A stretch of DNA of 64,000 nucleotides, taken from Micromonospora sp. KC606. GTDB taxonomy: Bacteria; Actinomycetota; Actinomycetes; Mycobacteriales; Micromonosporaceae. Where the stretch lies: assembly GCF_004348675.1 (NCBI RefSeq), contig NZ_SMKN01000001.1, forward strand, positions 62,001-126,000, written 5' to 3'. Below, in pieces: positions 15,418 to 24,352 of this stretch. Each line of letters opens with the position of its first letter. Position 1 is the first letter of the stretch. The position numbers and the translations under genes are program-made. Below the pieces are notes generated by a model. That model worked only from the letters and a program-made list of their open reading frames with translations. It was not told where the DNA came from and did not search any database.

Positions 15418-16772
15418 GCGTCGCGCCTCCGCAGGAGCCAGTACCCGACGCCGAGGGCGGCCGCGGCATAGCCGGCGAGCACAGCCACGCCGCTCCATGG
15501 GTACCCGATCGACATGCCCGCGATCGGCGTCACGCTCAGCAGTCGGGAGCCGGCGGTCGGTGGCAGGAACGGCGCGACGATCTGTGGGACGAACACCAGG
15601 GCGAAGACGCTGGTGATGACGCCGGCGGTACGCCGGAGGATCACGCCGACGCCGAGGCTGAACAGCGCGATGAGGGCGAGGAATGCGGCGCTGCCGACGA
15701 TGGCGCGCACGAGCGTCGCGGCCGTCAGGTCCGGGAAGTCCGGCGGGCGGTAGCCGCGGTCGCGCAGGATCGGCTGGGAAAGCCAGAACGCGGCCCCGGT
15801 GGCGACCAGGCCGGCCGAGAACGTGACGCCGCCGAGCACGAGCGCCTTGGCCGCGAGGACCCGGCCCCGCCCCGGGGTCGCGGCGAAGGTCGTCCAGATC
15901 AGGTTCCGCCGATACTCAGCCGTCACGAACAGCGTGCCCGCCGTAACGAAGAGCACTACGCCCAGGATGACCGCGCCGAGGACGGCGTCGACTCGGGTGG
16001 AGTCGTCGGCGGGCTCGGGCCGGCCGAGCTCGCCGGAGCCGGTCACGGTGAAGACATCGCCGGCTCGGGCCGTGCTGCCGGCCGGTGGCTCGGGTGCCCG
16101 CTTTCGTCCGGGCACGGGCGGTTCGGCCGGCGGGGCCACGTCCTGGCTGCGCCACTCGGCGGCCGGTTTCGGGGTGATGGTCACCGCGTCGAACGTGGCC
16201 CGTCCGACGGTGTGAATCGCCTGCTGCCGCTTGGCGGTGGCGGTGCCCGAGACCCGTTCCTCGTCGGGCGAGGTGACGAACAGCCCGATCTCGGCCGCCT
16301 GCGGGAGGCCGTCGAGTGTGACGGCACCGACCGTCTGCCAGGAGGCACCGTCGGGCGACTCGTACCCGGTGATGGTTTTGCCGGCGCGGGCGAGTTTGAG
16401 CCAGCGCGTCGCTGGTGTGCGGCTGCCCGCGATGTCCGTCGTGGTGCCGGTGCGCATCCGCACGCCGTGGCCGGGGGTGAGCATGACCGCCGCGTACGCC
16501 GTACCTTGCTTGATGATGACGCCGGCCTTGGCCCACGGGTGGCTCGCGTCCTGGGCGCGCACGTGGGCGACGATCGTGACGTCGCCGGCAGCCGGCTGAT
16601 GCACGAACTGGAACCGGTCGGCTGGCCCGGCGTCGGTCCGCGGCGGGACGGTGCTTCCCGACGACTGCAGCACCGCGAGTACCACGATCATGCCCACCGC
16701 GGCGAGCAGGCACCACACGGTGGAGCGCACGGTACGGAACTTCGTCCACTCAGACCGCAGGACGGCTGTCAT
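15414..16772 (-). CDS. ABC-2 permease with a large extracytoplasmic domain
   Basis: 452 residues. After the N-terminal SEWTKFRTVRSTVWCLLAAV helix comes a roughly 200-residue extracellular insertion that looks like a concanavalin-type beta sandwich (DRFQFVHQPAAGDVTIVAHV, KAGVIIKQGTAYAAVMLTPG, WLKLARAGKTITGYESPDGA, WQTVGAVTL). This DUF1349-like pattern is otherwise seen in carbohydrate-associated proteins. The remaining membrane helices follow (AVLGAVILGVVLFVTAGTLF and onward). Overlaps of four bases on both sides show translational coupling in the operon. The outer domain could capture the substrate; that is inference. Confidence 0.85.
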   Translation of the reverse strand: MTAVLRSEWTKFRTVRSTVWCLLAAVGMIVVLAVLQSSGSTVPPRTDAGPADRFQFVHQPAAGDVTIVAHVRAQDASHPWAKAGVIIKQGTAYAAVMLTPGHGVRMRTGTTTDIAGSRTPATRWLKLARAGKTITGYESPDGASWQTVGAVTLDGLPQAAEIGLFVTSPDEERVSGTATAKRQQAIHTVGRATFDAVTITPKPAAEWRSQDVAPPAEPPVPGRKRAPEPPAGSTARAGDVFTVTGSGELGRPEPADDSTRVDAVLGAVILGVVLFVTAGTLFVTAEYRRNLIWTTFAATPGRGRVLAAKALVLGGVTFSAGLVATGAAFWLSQPILRDRGYRPPDFPDLTAATLVRAIVGSAAFLALIALFSLGVGVILRRTAGVITSVFALVFVPQIVAPFLPPTAGSRLLSVTPIAGMSIGYPWSGVAVLAGYAAAALGVGYWLLRRRDA

Positions 16773-17695
16773 GCGACCCTCGCGGCGGTGTACTCGGCCC
16801 CCTCGCGGGTCAGCTCCAGGTATGCCTGTTCGAGCGATACGCGGTACGCGGTCAGCTCCGAAAAGGGCAGGCCGGCGAGCAGGGCGGTGATCCGCTCACC
16901 GGTGAGGCCGGTGACGGTGAGCGTCTCGGGACCGGTCAGCGCGACCGTGGCGCCGCCGGCGGTGAGGGCGGCCATCGCTTCGGCCGTCCGCGCGGTGCGC
17001 AGCACGACCCGGCCGCCGGACGCCCGGGCGAGCAGACCGGCGACGCTGACGTCGGCGACGAGCCGGCCCCGGGCCACGACGATGAGGTGGTCGGCGGTGT
17101 CCTCGAGCTCGCTCATCAGGTGGCTGGAGACGAACACCGCCCGCCCCTGACCGGCGAGCCCGCGCAACAGCCCGCGGATCCAGTGGATGCCCTCGGGATC
17201 GAGACCGTTGACCGGCTCGTCGAACAGCAGCACCGGCGCGTCACCGAGCAGCGCCGCCGCGATGCCCAGCCGCTGCTTCATGCCGAGGGAGAAGCCACCG
17301 GCCCGGCGCCGGGCGACCGACGCCAACCCGACGGCCTCAAGCACCTCGTCCACCCGTTTGGGCGGCAGCCCGTTCGACTGTGCCATCCACCGCAGATGGT
17401 CGCGGGCCCGGCGCCCGGGGTGTATGGCACCGGCGTCCAGCAGCGCGCCGACCCGGCGCAGCGGGGCGCGCAGGCTGCGGTACGGCTGGCCGCAGACCAG
17501 GGCGGTCCCAGCGTCCGGCGCGTCCAACCCGAGAATCATGCGCATCGTCGTGGACTTGCCCGCCCCATTGGGTCCGACGAACCCGGTCACCCGGCCCGGC
17601 TCGACGGTGAACGAAAGCCCGTCGACGGCGACTGTGCGTCCGTAGCGTTTGCGCAGTCCTTGGCACTCGATGGAAGTTGTCGTCACGGGCTCCAT
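16769..17695 (-). CDS. ABC transporter ATP-binding protein
   Basis: 308 residues from ATG 17695. Walker A is FVGPNGAGKSTTMRMILGLD, the signature is FSLGMKQRLGIA, Walker B is PVLLFDEPVNGLDPEG and the switch histidine is in VFVSSHLMSELE. A C-terminal domain of the DrrA/CcmA type follows. Upstream in-frame ATG 17758 is less likely because it overlaps the divergent kinase promoter. It energises the two permeases downstream, with which it overlaps by four bases. Confidence 0.92.
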   Translation of the reverse strand: MEPVTTTSIECQGLRKRYGRTVAVDGLSFTVEPGRVTGFVGPNGAGKSTTMRMILGLDAPDAGTALVCGQPYRSLRAPLRRVGALLDAGAIHPGRRARDHLRWMAQSNGLPPKRVDEVLEAVGLASVARRRAGGFSLGMKQRLGIAAALLGDAPVLLFDEPVNGLDPEGIHWIRGLLRGLAGQGRAVFVSSHLMSELEDTADHLIVVARGRLVADVSVAGLLARASGGRVVLRTARTAEAMAALTAGGATVALTGPETLTVTGLTGERITALLAGLPFSELTAYRVSLEQAYLELTREGAEYTAARVA

Positions 17696-17760
17696 ACAAG
17701 CCGTCGCGCCGGGCGGGCACAGGAGCGCGCACCCCCATCTCAGGGGGAGGGCCAGCACCC

Positions 17761-19041
17761 ATGCCCGAACCCACCAGCACGTCTACGGTAGTGGTCGTGG
17801 CGGACACGGCATGGGAGGCGTTGCGGGGCAGGCCGCTGCGCTTCTTCGCCTCGCTGTGGCCCCTACGGACCCTCGCCTATGTGCTCTCCGGTGCCGTGAT
17901 TGGCGCCCTGTGCCTGGTTTGGATTCCGGTGGCGCTCGTGCTCGGCGCCGTCGTCGCGGCACCGGCGCTGACGCGTCCCCTCGCGGCGCTGGAACGGCGG
18001 CGGGTGGCGCTGCTCGGCGACCCACCGTTACCCGACCCGCACCGCCGTCCGGACCGGTCCGGGCTGATCGCGTGGCTGCGTTTCCGGTACAGGGAGCCGG
18101 TGACCTGGCGGGAACTGGCCTATCTGGGGCTGCACGCCACGGTGCTGCTCGCGCTCGACGTGGCGGCGGTCGTCCTGCTGGCCGCCCCGATCCTGGCGCT
18201 CGGGTCGGTCAGCCTGACTGCGAGCCGCACCGCGACCGATCCGACCGCCGGTGTCTCCGCCGACGGGCTCGATGTCGTCGTCGGCGTGCTGGTCGCTGTA
18301 CTCGCTGGCCTCGCCCTGCTCGTGGTTGGGTTCCTTGCCATCTACGCCGTGCCGCTCGCTGCGATTGCCCACGCCAAGGTGGCCCGCCTGCTGCTGGCGC
18401 CCGGGCCCGGCGAGACGGTCCGCATGCTCACCCGGTCACGCGCCCGCCTGGTCGACGCGTTCGAGGTCGAGCGCCGCCGCATCGAACGCGACCTGCACGA
18501 CGGCGCCCAACAACGCCTGCTCGCGCTGGGCATGACGCTGGTCGGCGCCCAACTGGAGTTCGATGACCGGCCCGAAGCCGCCCGGGCGCTCATCAACCAG
18601 GCGGCGGAGGAGGCGAAGGCTGCCCTGGCGGAGCTGCGCGAGCTAATCCGCGGCATCCACCCGCACGTCCTCACCGACCTCGGCCTGCCCGCCGCGGTCG
18701 CCGAACTCGCCGACCGCGCGTCCGTGCCGGTGATCGTCGCGCTCGACCTGCCCCGCCGCCTCTCGTCCACGGTGGAGTCGACAGCGTACTTTGTCGTCGC
18801 CGAGGCGTTATCGAACGCCGCCAAACACGCCGCCGCGACCCGGGTCTCCGTCACTGGCGGGCTCACCGGCGCGCACGTCGGCATCGAGGTGCGCGACGAC
18901 GGGGTCGGCGGCGCGGATCCGGGCGGAGGCACCGGGCTGGCGGGTCTCGCCGACCGGGTCGACGCGCACGGCGGCACGCTGACCCTGTCTAGTCCGCCCG
19001 GCGGACCGACCGTCCTGCGAGTCGAACTGCCATGCGCGTAG
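17761..19041 (+). CDS. Sensor histidine kinase, NarL-type (HisKA_3)
   Basis: 426 residues. It has N-terminal membrane helices in two pairs (about residues 36-70 and 120-150, plus 170-205), a short sensor without a recognisable domain, then the HisKA_3 motif ERDLHDGAQQRLLALG with phosphoacceptor His at about 246, and a HATPase_c domain (AEALSNAAKHA, DDGVGGADPGGGTGLAGLAD). GGGGGAGGG lies upstream of ATG 17761. It is divergent from the ABC operon and overlaps the response-regulator gene by ten bases. Membrane-embedded sensors of this kind often respond to cell-envelope stress. Confidence 0.9.
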   Translation: MPEPTSTSTVVVVADTAWEALRGRPLRFFASLWPLRTLAYVLSGAVIGALCLVWIPVALVLGAVVAAPALTRPLAALERRRVALLGDPPLPDPHRRPDRSGLIAWLRFRYREPVTWRELAYLGLHATVLLALDVAAVVLLAAPILALGSVSLTASRTATDPTAGVSADGLDVVVGVLVAVLAGLALLVVGFLAIYAVPLAAIAHAKVARLLLAPGPGETVRMLTRSRARLVDAFEVERRRIERDLHDGAQQRLLALGMTLVGAQLEFDDRPEAARALINQAAEEAKAALAELRELIRGIHPHVLTDLGLPAAVAELADRASVPVIVALDLPRRLSSTVESTAYFVVAEALSNAAKHAAATRVSVTGGLTGAHVGIEVRDDGVGGADPGGGTGLAGLADRVDAHGGTLTLSSPPGGPTVLRVELPCA

Positions 19042-19682
19042 TCCTCGCCGATGACGCTGTCCTCCTGCGCGAGGGCCTCGTCGCGCTCCTCGCCCGGTTT
19101 CACCACCACGTGGTCGCCGTCGGTGACGCCGCCGCACTCGCCGACGCCGTCGACGCCGAACGCCCCGACGTGGTCGTCACCGATGTCCGCATGCCGCCCT
19201 CGTACACCGACGAAGGACTGCACGCCGCCGTCGCCCTGCGCGTGCGACACCCGGGCCTGCCGGTGCTCGTCCTCAGCCAGTACGTCGCTACCGCGTACGC
19301 CGCCAAACTCCTCGAATCCACCGACGCCGGCGGGGTCGGCTATCTGCTCAAGGACCGCATCCTCGACGTGGCCGAGTTCGTCGACGGCGTCGAGCGGGTC
19401 GCCGCCGGCGGCTGCGTCATCGACCCCGAAGTGGTCCGGCAACTGCTCACCCGCCGCCACGACCCGCTCCGCCGGCTCACCCCACGCGAACGCGAAGTCC
19501 TTGCCCAGATGGCCGAAGGCCGCTCCAACGCCGCCATCACTACGGCGCTGACCATCAGCGAGAAGGTCGTCGGCAAACACATCAACGCCATCTTCACCAA
19601 GCTCGACCTGCCCGCCGACAGTACCGACGACCACCGCCGGGTCCGCGCCGTCCTGACCTATCTTCAGCGGAAGGAACCATGA
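19032..19682 (+). CDS. Response regulator, NarL/LuxR type
   Basis: 216 residues. The receiver domain has acidic residues in LADDAVLL, phosphorylated Asp51 in VVVTDVRMPP and Lys in YLLKDRI. The C-terminal LuxR HTH reads LTPREREVLAQMAEGRSNAA and ISEKVVGKHINAIFTKL. It pairs with the kinase whose gene it overlaps. The likely target is the divergent ABC exporter operon, but no repeated binding site stands out in the 65-base gap. A truncated paralogue lies at 33352-33910. Confidence 0.92.
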   Translation: MRVVLADDAVLLREGLVALLARFHHHVVAVGDAAALADAVDAERPDVVVTDVRMPPSYTDEGLHAAVALRVRHPGLPVLVLSQYVATAYAAKLLESTDAGGVGYLLKDRILDVAEFVDGVERVAAGGCVIDPEVVRQLLTRRHDPLRRLTPREREVLAQMAEGRSNAAITTALTISEKVVGKHINAIFTKLDLPADSTDDHRRVRAVLTYLQRKEP

Positions 19683-19880
19683 GGCTCGTCGTGCCCGGCC
19701 AGCGGCCTCGTCGGTGCGCTGGTCGCCGAGCACCTGGCGGCGCACGTGGTCCGGCCGGGCGCGGCCAGGAACGCCAGTACGAGACTCCCGGCTGAGGGCG
19801 GGGTCCGCGTCACCACGGACCCGGCCAGCCCAGCATGTAATTGTTTGGAACGCCCGGGTGAGCGTGTCCCGTCAGTGCAC

Positions 19881-20321
19881 CTAGGAGCCGAAGGCCCCGG
19901 CCGATCGGTCGTCGTCCGCGCTCGCCTCCGCGATTTCCTGGGCGAGCAGGTTTGCGTCGATGACCTTCCCGCCGGGGCTGACCGCGTCCACGAGGTCCGG
20001 CAGCACGGCGGCGAGCTGCCAGGCGACGGCACTCGGGCTGCCACCCGCGAACTGGGCGAGGTCGTCGATCGCGCCGTCGCCGATAGTCACCCGCACCTGA
20101 TCGACCGTCATCGCCTTGTTGGACGCGTCGTCGGACAGCCAACTGCGGTATTGCTCCGCGCTGGTCGTGTCGGCGAGACGTAGCACCACGGCGCGCAGTC
20201 GTGATGCGCCGGAGTCTGCCGATGGCGATGTTGAACCGACGTGCCCCAGGGCGAAGATCAATTCCCGTACTTCCGGATTGTCGAGCAACGTGGACAGTTT
20301 TCCGATGTCGGCCATGGTCAT
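19881..20321 (-). CDS. YidB-like (DUF937) protein
   Basis: 146 residues from ATG 20321. It carries the YidB signature region WLSDDASNKAMTVDQVRVTI, LAQFAGGSPSAVAWQLAAVL and PDLVDAVSPGGKVID, which in the family forms a small helical bundle of unknown function. It stands alone, with no neighbour suggesting a partner; 200 bases on its 3' side up to the response regulator hold no gene. An in-frame frame extends upstream to 20414 without a better start. Confidence 0.7.
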   Translation of the reverse strand: MTMADIGKLSTLLDNPEVRELIFALGHVGSTSPSADSGASRLRAVVLRLADTTSAEQYRSWLSDDASNKAMTVDQVRVTIGDGAIDDLAQFAGGSPSAVAWQLAAVLPDLVDAVSPGGKVIDANLLAQEIAEASADDDRSAGAFGS

Positions 20322-20462
20322 TTTCCATTCCGTACGGGCATCAGTGCCGGTCGGGACAGGGTCGCCGGGTTGGCGAGCCGCAGCGGGAGCCTCACAGTTC
20401 ACCACCGAGCGCACTGCACAGACGGTCTGGGCTCAGTCCGAGCTCGAACAGCAGTTCGGCGT

Positions 20463-20735
20463 CCGCGGGTGGCATCTACACGGCGCTGGCGACGATGGAT
20501 CCGGGAGACTCGTGGCAGCAGCACGCGGCGGACACTCTCAAGGAGAGCTACCTGCTGGCTGATCCCGAGACCGTGCGGATCGTGACCGAGGACGCCGCCC
20601 GCGGCGTCGGCGACCTCGAACGCTACGGGATGCCGTTCGCCCGCGAGGCCGACGGAAAAATCTCGCTACGGTTCTTCGGCGCGCACACCTACCGCCGGAC
20701 AGCGTTCGCCGGTGACTACACCGAGCGCGCACATT
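20463..20735 (+). pseudogene. Succinate dehydrogenase/fumarate reductase flavoprotein fragment
   Basis: About 90 residues from the FAD-binding part of SdhA/FrdA: GIYTALATMDPGDSWQQHAA, DTLKESYLLADPETVRIVTE, YGMPFAREADGKISLRFFGA and HTYRRTAFAGDYT. Both ends are abrupt. The right end meets a pentapeptide-repeat fragment on the other strand at about 20735. It is a displaced fragment of a central-metabolism gene, not a functional unit. Confidence 0.75.
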
Positions 20736-20981
20736 CGCCAGACTGGAATCGGTCACCAAACAATCCGTCAGCGTCACCTGGTCCAGCCGGCACGCGGACA
20801 GGTCCGCGCCTCGGAGGCGGCACTGCGCGAACGTCACAGACGAGGCATCCTGATCGGCCAGACTTGAGCTGTAGAAAACCAGAGCCTCAAGCTCCGACTC
20901 CGGATCCAGTTCGACACCCTCAAACAGCGTCACCTCGGCCGGCGGCACCGGAGGTCGAGGCTCCCTCACCCTCCGCATAGC
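20733..20981 (-). pseudogene. Pentapeptide-repeat protein, N-terminal fragment
   Basis: From ATG 20981: MRRVREPRPPVPPAEVTLFE, LEALVFYSSSLADQDASSVT, FAQCRLRGADLSACRLDQVT and LTDCLVTDSSLANVRA, with A(D/N)LxX-like repeats. The frame then enters the SdhA fragment in antisense and becomes meaningless, so the rest of the beta-helix is lost. A complete relative is at 39205-40662. Confidence 0.65.
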
Positions 20982-21069
20982 AGGTGAACGGACAGTGGAT
21001 CCGCGCCGGGCGGCCATAGCCTTCACCCTAGTGGCCCTGCTGTTGCCGAATCGACCGCCCAAGGCTGCA

Positions 21070-21153
21070 TCGGCGTGTCTTAGAGCCTGGTAAATAAGGG
21101 TTTCAGGTGTGTTGGTGACGGGCGAGGCGGCGGGCCCCCATGATGATCATGGC
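21070..21153 (-). other. Possible insertion-sequence end
   Basis: On the minus strand AMIIMGARRLARHQHT and a stop resemble the C-terminus of IS5-type transposases, followed by TAGAGCCTGGTAAATAAGGG (21081-21100 on the plus strand), which looks like a terminal repeat. Only this short end remains, directly after the stop of the DUF-type membrane gene. Confidence 0.3.
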
Positions 21154-22119
21154 CTATTTGGGCCATCGCGGTGTGATGCTCGGGGAGCCGTTCGTTTCCG
21201 CACCGGCCGGTGCGGCAACCTCTCTGTCTGCCGGGACCGCCTGGCGGGAGCCGGCGGTCACCGCGCCCAGGGCGAGAGCGGCGAAGACCAGGTACAGGAA
21301 CGGATCCAGCTCCACTATGTCGCCGATGATGAAAATCTGCATGCCGGTCGGGCTGGGCAGGCCGAAGCCGCTGTCAGTGAGCGCGGTGAACAGCCAGACC
21401 GGGGCCGACGCCAGGTGAGGTGCCTCCTCCGGCGACACGTTGGCGTTCAACACCGGCAGCATGACGGCGATGTCGGCGATGAAGATGGCGCCAAGAATGC
21501 CGGTCCACCACGCCGCCCGGCCGCGCCCCGCGCGCGCAAGCCGGGCGACCGCGACCAGTACTGCGCCCAGCCCGAGGAAGAACACCGCGTATGCGGGGGC
21601 GTGCCTCATGACCTTGTCGGTACTGCTGAAGACGGCGTGGGCCAGCACTCCGAAGGCGAAGCCCGGAACGGTCACCGCGAACAGCAGCATTGTCGGCGCA
21701 CCGGCTGCGGTCCACCTGCGCCCGAGCCGGGCCAGCAGCACCGCAGCGCCCAGCGTGAACAGCGTCGCCAGCGGCAGCTGCAGGTCCATCTCGAATGGAA
21801 GCACATACTCCAGTGGGCCTATGATGAGGTTCATCGCCACAAAGCTGGCAACGAGCAGTGCCATGGCGATCAGGGGTGCTACCAGCACAAGCCGGGCGAC
21901 GCGCCATGCTCCGGTGAGCAGTGTTCCCACCGGGACGGACCGCCGCGCCGGTCGGGCGATCGCGAGGCTCGCCGCGTAGCGCAGCATCCGTGCGTGGCGG
22001 CGTTCCTCGGCGAGCACGTGCAGCTCGGCCGACCACTCGTGGTGCAGTTCCTCGCGCAGATGGGCGGGCCAGCGCCGGACGGCGACGGTCAGTAGGGCCC
22101 TCGCGATCCGCTGGCTCAC
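21154..22119 (-). CDS. Membrane protein co-transcribed with PadR regulator
   Basis: 321 residues from GTG 22119, which overlaps the PadR stop codon (GTGA). A cytoplasmic N-terminus with WPAHLREELHHEWSAELHVL, a permease-prefix-like helix pair often found downstream of PadR genes, precedes about seven hydrophobic segments (LVLVAPLIAMALLVASFVAM, LATLFTLGAAVLLARLG and so on). The C-terminus may be shortened, because insertion-sequence sequence follows at once. PadR-coupled membrane proteins of this kind are usually repressed with their regulator; function unknown. Confidence 0.75.
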   Translation of the reverse strand: MSQRIARALLTVAVRRWPAHLREELHHEWSAELHVLAEERRHARMLRYAASLAIARPARRSVPVGTLLTGAWRVARLVLVAPLIAMALLVASFVAMNLIIGPLEYVLPFEMDLQLPLATLFTLGAAVLLARLGRRWTAAGAPTMLLFAVTVPGFAFGVLAHAVFSSTDKVMRHAPAYAVFFLGLGAVLVAVARLARAGRGRAAWWTGILGAIFIADIAVMLPVLNANVSPEEAPHLASAPVWLFTALTDSGFGLPSPTGMQIFIIGDIVELDPFLYLVFAALALGAVTAGSRQAVPADREVAAPAGAETNGSPSITPRWPK

Positions 22120-22433
22120 CACGCCGGCCGCACAGTGTGGGTCGGCTCCGGCACGACTGTCGCCGCCTGCATCTCTGCCAGGGCCTGCCGTGCCTGTGTC
22201 GCACCCGCGGCGGTCAGTCGGTAGTAGCGGCGGGCGGGTCGGCCCTGCGCCGCCGGGTCGACCTCCTCCCATCGGGTGGTGAGCCAGCCGGCCTCCATGA
22301 GCCGGTGCAGAAGCGGGTAGAGGGTGCCGCTGGCAAGGCCGGTGCTCTGCATCAGGTCGAGGCCGTACCGATCGGCCTGGGGATCGGCGAGCAGCGCTGC
22401 CAGCACCCGCGCGGTAGGGACCGTGATTCGCAT
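22116..22433 (-). CDS. PadR-family transcriptional regulator
   Basis: 105 residues. The winged helix is ARVLAALLADPQADRYGLDL with MQSTGLASGTLYPLLHRLME and the wing WEEVDPAAQGRPARRYYRLT. The C-terminal part is short, as in PadR-s1 proteins. It is the first gene of a two-gene operon with a membrane protein (four-base overlap) and likely represses its own promoter. No clear operator palindrome is visible upstream. Confidence 0.9.
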   Translation of the reverse strand: MRITVPTARVLAALLADPQADRYGLDLMQSTGLASGTLYPLLHRLMEAGWLTTRWEEVDPAAQGRPARRYYRLTAAGATQARQALAEMQAATVVPEPTHTVRPAW

Positions 22434-22559
22434 CGCATGACTATTTTGTCAGTCTACATAGGGTCAAGTCCTCGGTGAGGGGCTGGTAGTGCACGCGAGG
22501 CGGTCGCTGGTCAGGGGACAGCGAATCTGGGTGGCGGCGCCTACGATGCCCGGTGTGAC

Positions 22560-23135
22560 AAGGAGGATCGATTTCGCGGTGGCAGGTCCACTGACGAGGA
22601 TCGACGCGGTCTATGAGCCTGCGTAGGCGGCTCTCCCGCGGGCGGCCGTGGAGATCTGCCGCCTTGTTCACGATCTCGTCGTCCAGCCGACTGACGCGAA
22701 GGGCCTCGGCGTGCCCGACGGCCGGTTCGCCGAGAGCCAGCTCCGTCCCGTCAACGGTCTGATCGACGCCCTGCTCGCCCTCGACGCGGCTCCGCTGACC
22801 GTGGCACGCGACCCCGCCCGGCGGGCGATCGGAACGTGCCGGCACTTCGCCGTGCTCAGCTGTGCCTGCTGCGTTACCGCGGGATCGCGGCCCGAGCCCG
22901 CTGCGGCTTCGCCACCTACTTCCAACCTGGCCAGGGCGTGGACCACTGGATCGCGGAGTACCGCCGGGACGGCCGCTGGGTGCGGATCGACGCCGAATCC
23001 TGGGCGATTCCCTCGTTGCGAAACCCGAAGACCTCGCCGCCGACGAGTTCCTCACCGGCGGTGAGGCGTGGGCGGCTTTCCGGCAGCGGCGTACAGATCA
23101 GGCAGCGCGGGACAGCCTGCTGCCCTCAGCGGCTG
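22560..23135 (+). pseudogene. Transglutaminase-like protein, multiply frameshifted
   Basis: Three plus-strand frames in succession give one transglutaminase-like protein: VEICRLVHDLVVQPTDAKGL up to GTCRHFAVLSCA (active-site Cys in the GTCRHF motif), then LRYRGIAARARCGFATYFQP, DHWIAEYRRDGRWVRIDAES (His and Asp positions), then EDLAADEFLTGGEAWAAFRQ. Frame changes lie near 22860 and 23010, and there is also a stop near 22624. The C-terminal third is absent. The interval 23136-23300 contains nothing I can assign. Confidence 0.75.
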
Positions 23136-23300
23136 CCGGCGTTCGCCGGCAGCCGCTGGTAGCGGCAGAAGCGGATGCCTCCGGGCCCACGCGCTCGGGA
23201 TGGCGATCGTCGCGGCGGCAAGTACCTGGCGGTGGTCTCAGTGGCGTCGCCGGTCAACGTCACCAGGGGCGAGGAGTCCCAGCTCCTCGCCCCCGATGTG

Positions 23301-24326
23301 TTAGGACCCGAATTCCAATGCGCCTGACTCGAGTTCGCGCTGGAAGAACGTTTCTGGGTGCATGAGGCCGTCTGGGGGGTCCTCTACGGCGGCGGCTCGT
23401 CGCCGGAGTTCCGCGAGGTAGGCCGTGTCCAGGACCGTGGAGGCGGCGATCTGTTGCCGCAGGATGAGGGCCCGGGGGCCGGTGTAGAGGTAGGCGTCAG
23501 CGCCGGGGTAGCCCATCGCTGCGGGCGGCTGCCCGGGCCGGGACTCGAAGTATGACGCGTCGAGTTGGCCCAGCCAGGTTCCCCCGAACGGAACGACCGA
23601 AGGCACCGGCCAGCGGGCCAGCCGCTGCTCCAGCTTCTCGTTGTCCTTCTGGAAGCCAAAATGCGTGGCGATGGTGTACGTGACGCCGGGGAACTCCCGC
23701 TCGTACATCGCGACCGCGCTGCCGCCGCCGTGCAGCAGGTGACTGATCCCGAAGAGCATGAGAGCCTTGCGGTCTTTGGCGAGCACCTCTTTCTTCATCA
23801 GCGCGGCGATGGTGCGGTCCCGTTCCTCGAAGGGCGCGAGCCCTTCGGGACTGGTCACCGTGTTCCAGTCGATGGGCGGATCACAGGCCAGCACGCGCAG
23901 TTTCTCCGCCGGCGGCAGGCTCTTGTTGACCTCGCGTACGAGCGGGAAGAGCCGTTCGTAGAAGACGGAGAACCCACAGCTCGGCTGGGTGGTGTTGCGC
24001 CACACCTGGCGTACCTCGGCCAGCGGCACGTCCTTGCCCGCGATGTAGCGGTCCAGAAGTGGTTGGTAGAGCGAGTTGCCGCACTCGACGGCGATGACGT
24101 CGGCCTTGCCGGGGAAGGCGGGGTTGCGGATCAGGTCGAGGAAGATGTCGTTCGGACTGGCTCCGGCCACGACGTCGTAGCGGTCGAACGCGGCGAGGAT
24201 GGCTTTCTGGGCGTCCTGGGGGCCGGCGCCCGTGGCGGCGGCCGGTGATGACTCGGACGGCATGGTGGCCAGCAGGGCCACGCCGGCAGCTAGGGCCGCG
24301 GCGGCGAGGTAGGTGAGTGTGCGCAT
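23301..24326 (-). CDS. Secreted ChaN/EreA-like protein, third gene of ABC operon
   Basis: 341 residues with a signal peptide (RTLTYLAAAALAAGVALLAT, then an ESSPAAA linker). The body resembles ChaN/EreA-like proteins: DVIAVECGNSLYQPLLDRYI, VPLAEVRQVWRNTTQ, KLRVLACDPPIDWNTV and LMLFGISHLLHGGGSAVAMY. Many relatives carry a GExH motif near the N-terminus; here that place reads VVAGASPND, so the usual active-site glutamate and histidine are missing. GGGAGG lies before ATG 24326. It follows the permease gene by 26 bases in the same operon. Role unknown; perhaps binding rather than catalysis. Confidence 0.7.
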   Translation of the reverse strand: MRTLTYLAAAALAAGVALLATMPSESSPAAATGAGPQDAQKAILAAFDRYDVVAGASPNDIFLDLIRNPAFPGKADVIAVECGNSLYQPLLDRYIAGKDVPLAEVRQVWRNTTQPSCGFSVFYERLFPLVREVNKSLPPAEKLRVLACDPPIDWNTVTSPEGLAPFEERDRTIAALMKKEVLAKDRKALMLFGISHLLHGGGSAVAMYEREFPGVTYTIATHFGFQKDNEKLEQRLARWPVPSVVPFGGTWLGQLDASYFESRPGQPPAAMGYPGADAYLYTGPRALILRQQIAASTVLDTAYLAELRRRAAAVEDPPDGLMHPETFFQRELESGALEFGS

Positions 24327-24352
24327 GGGGCCTCCCTTGGACGGCTTCGCGG

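Noticed and set aside
15366-17150. A 594-residue plus-strand open frame
   Set aside because: Antisense of the ABC permease and ATPase genes; composition is Arg/Gly/Glu-rich with no recognisable domain.
18342-19745. A 467-residue minus-strand open frame
   Set aside because: Antisense of the histidine kinase and response regulator, which have full domain signatures.
22441-22559. PadR operator upstream of the PadR gene
   Set aside because: Only a weak GACT/AGTC symmetry is visible, too short to support a site.
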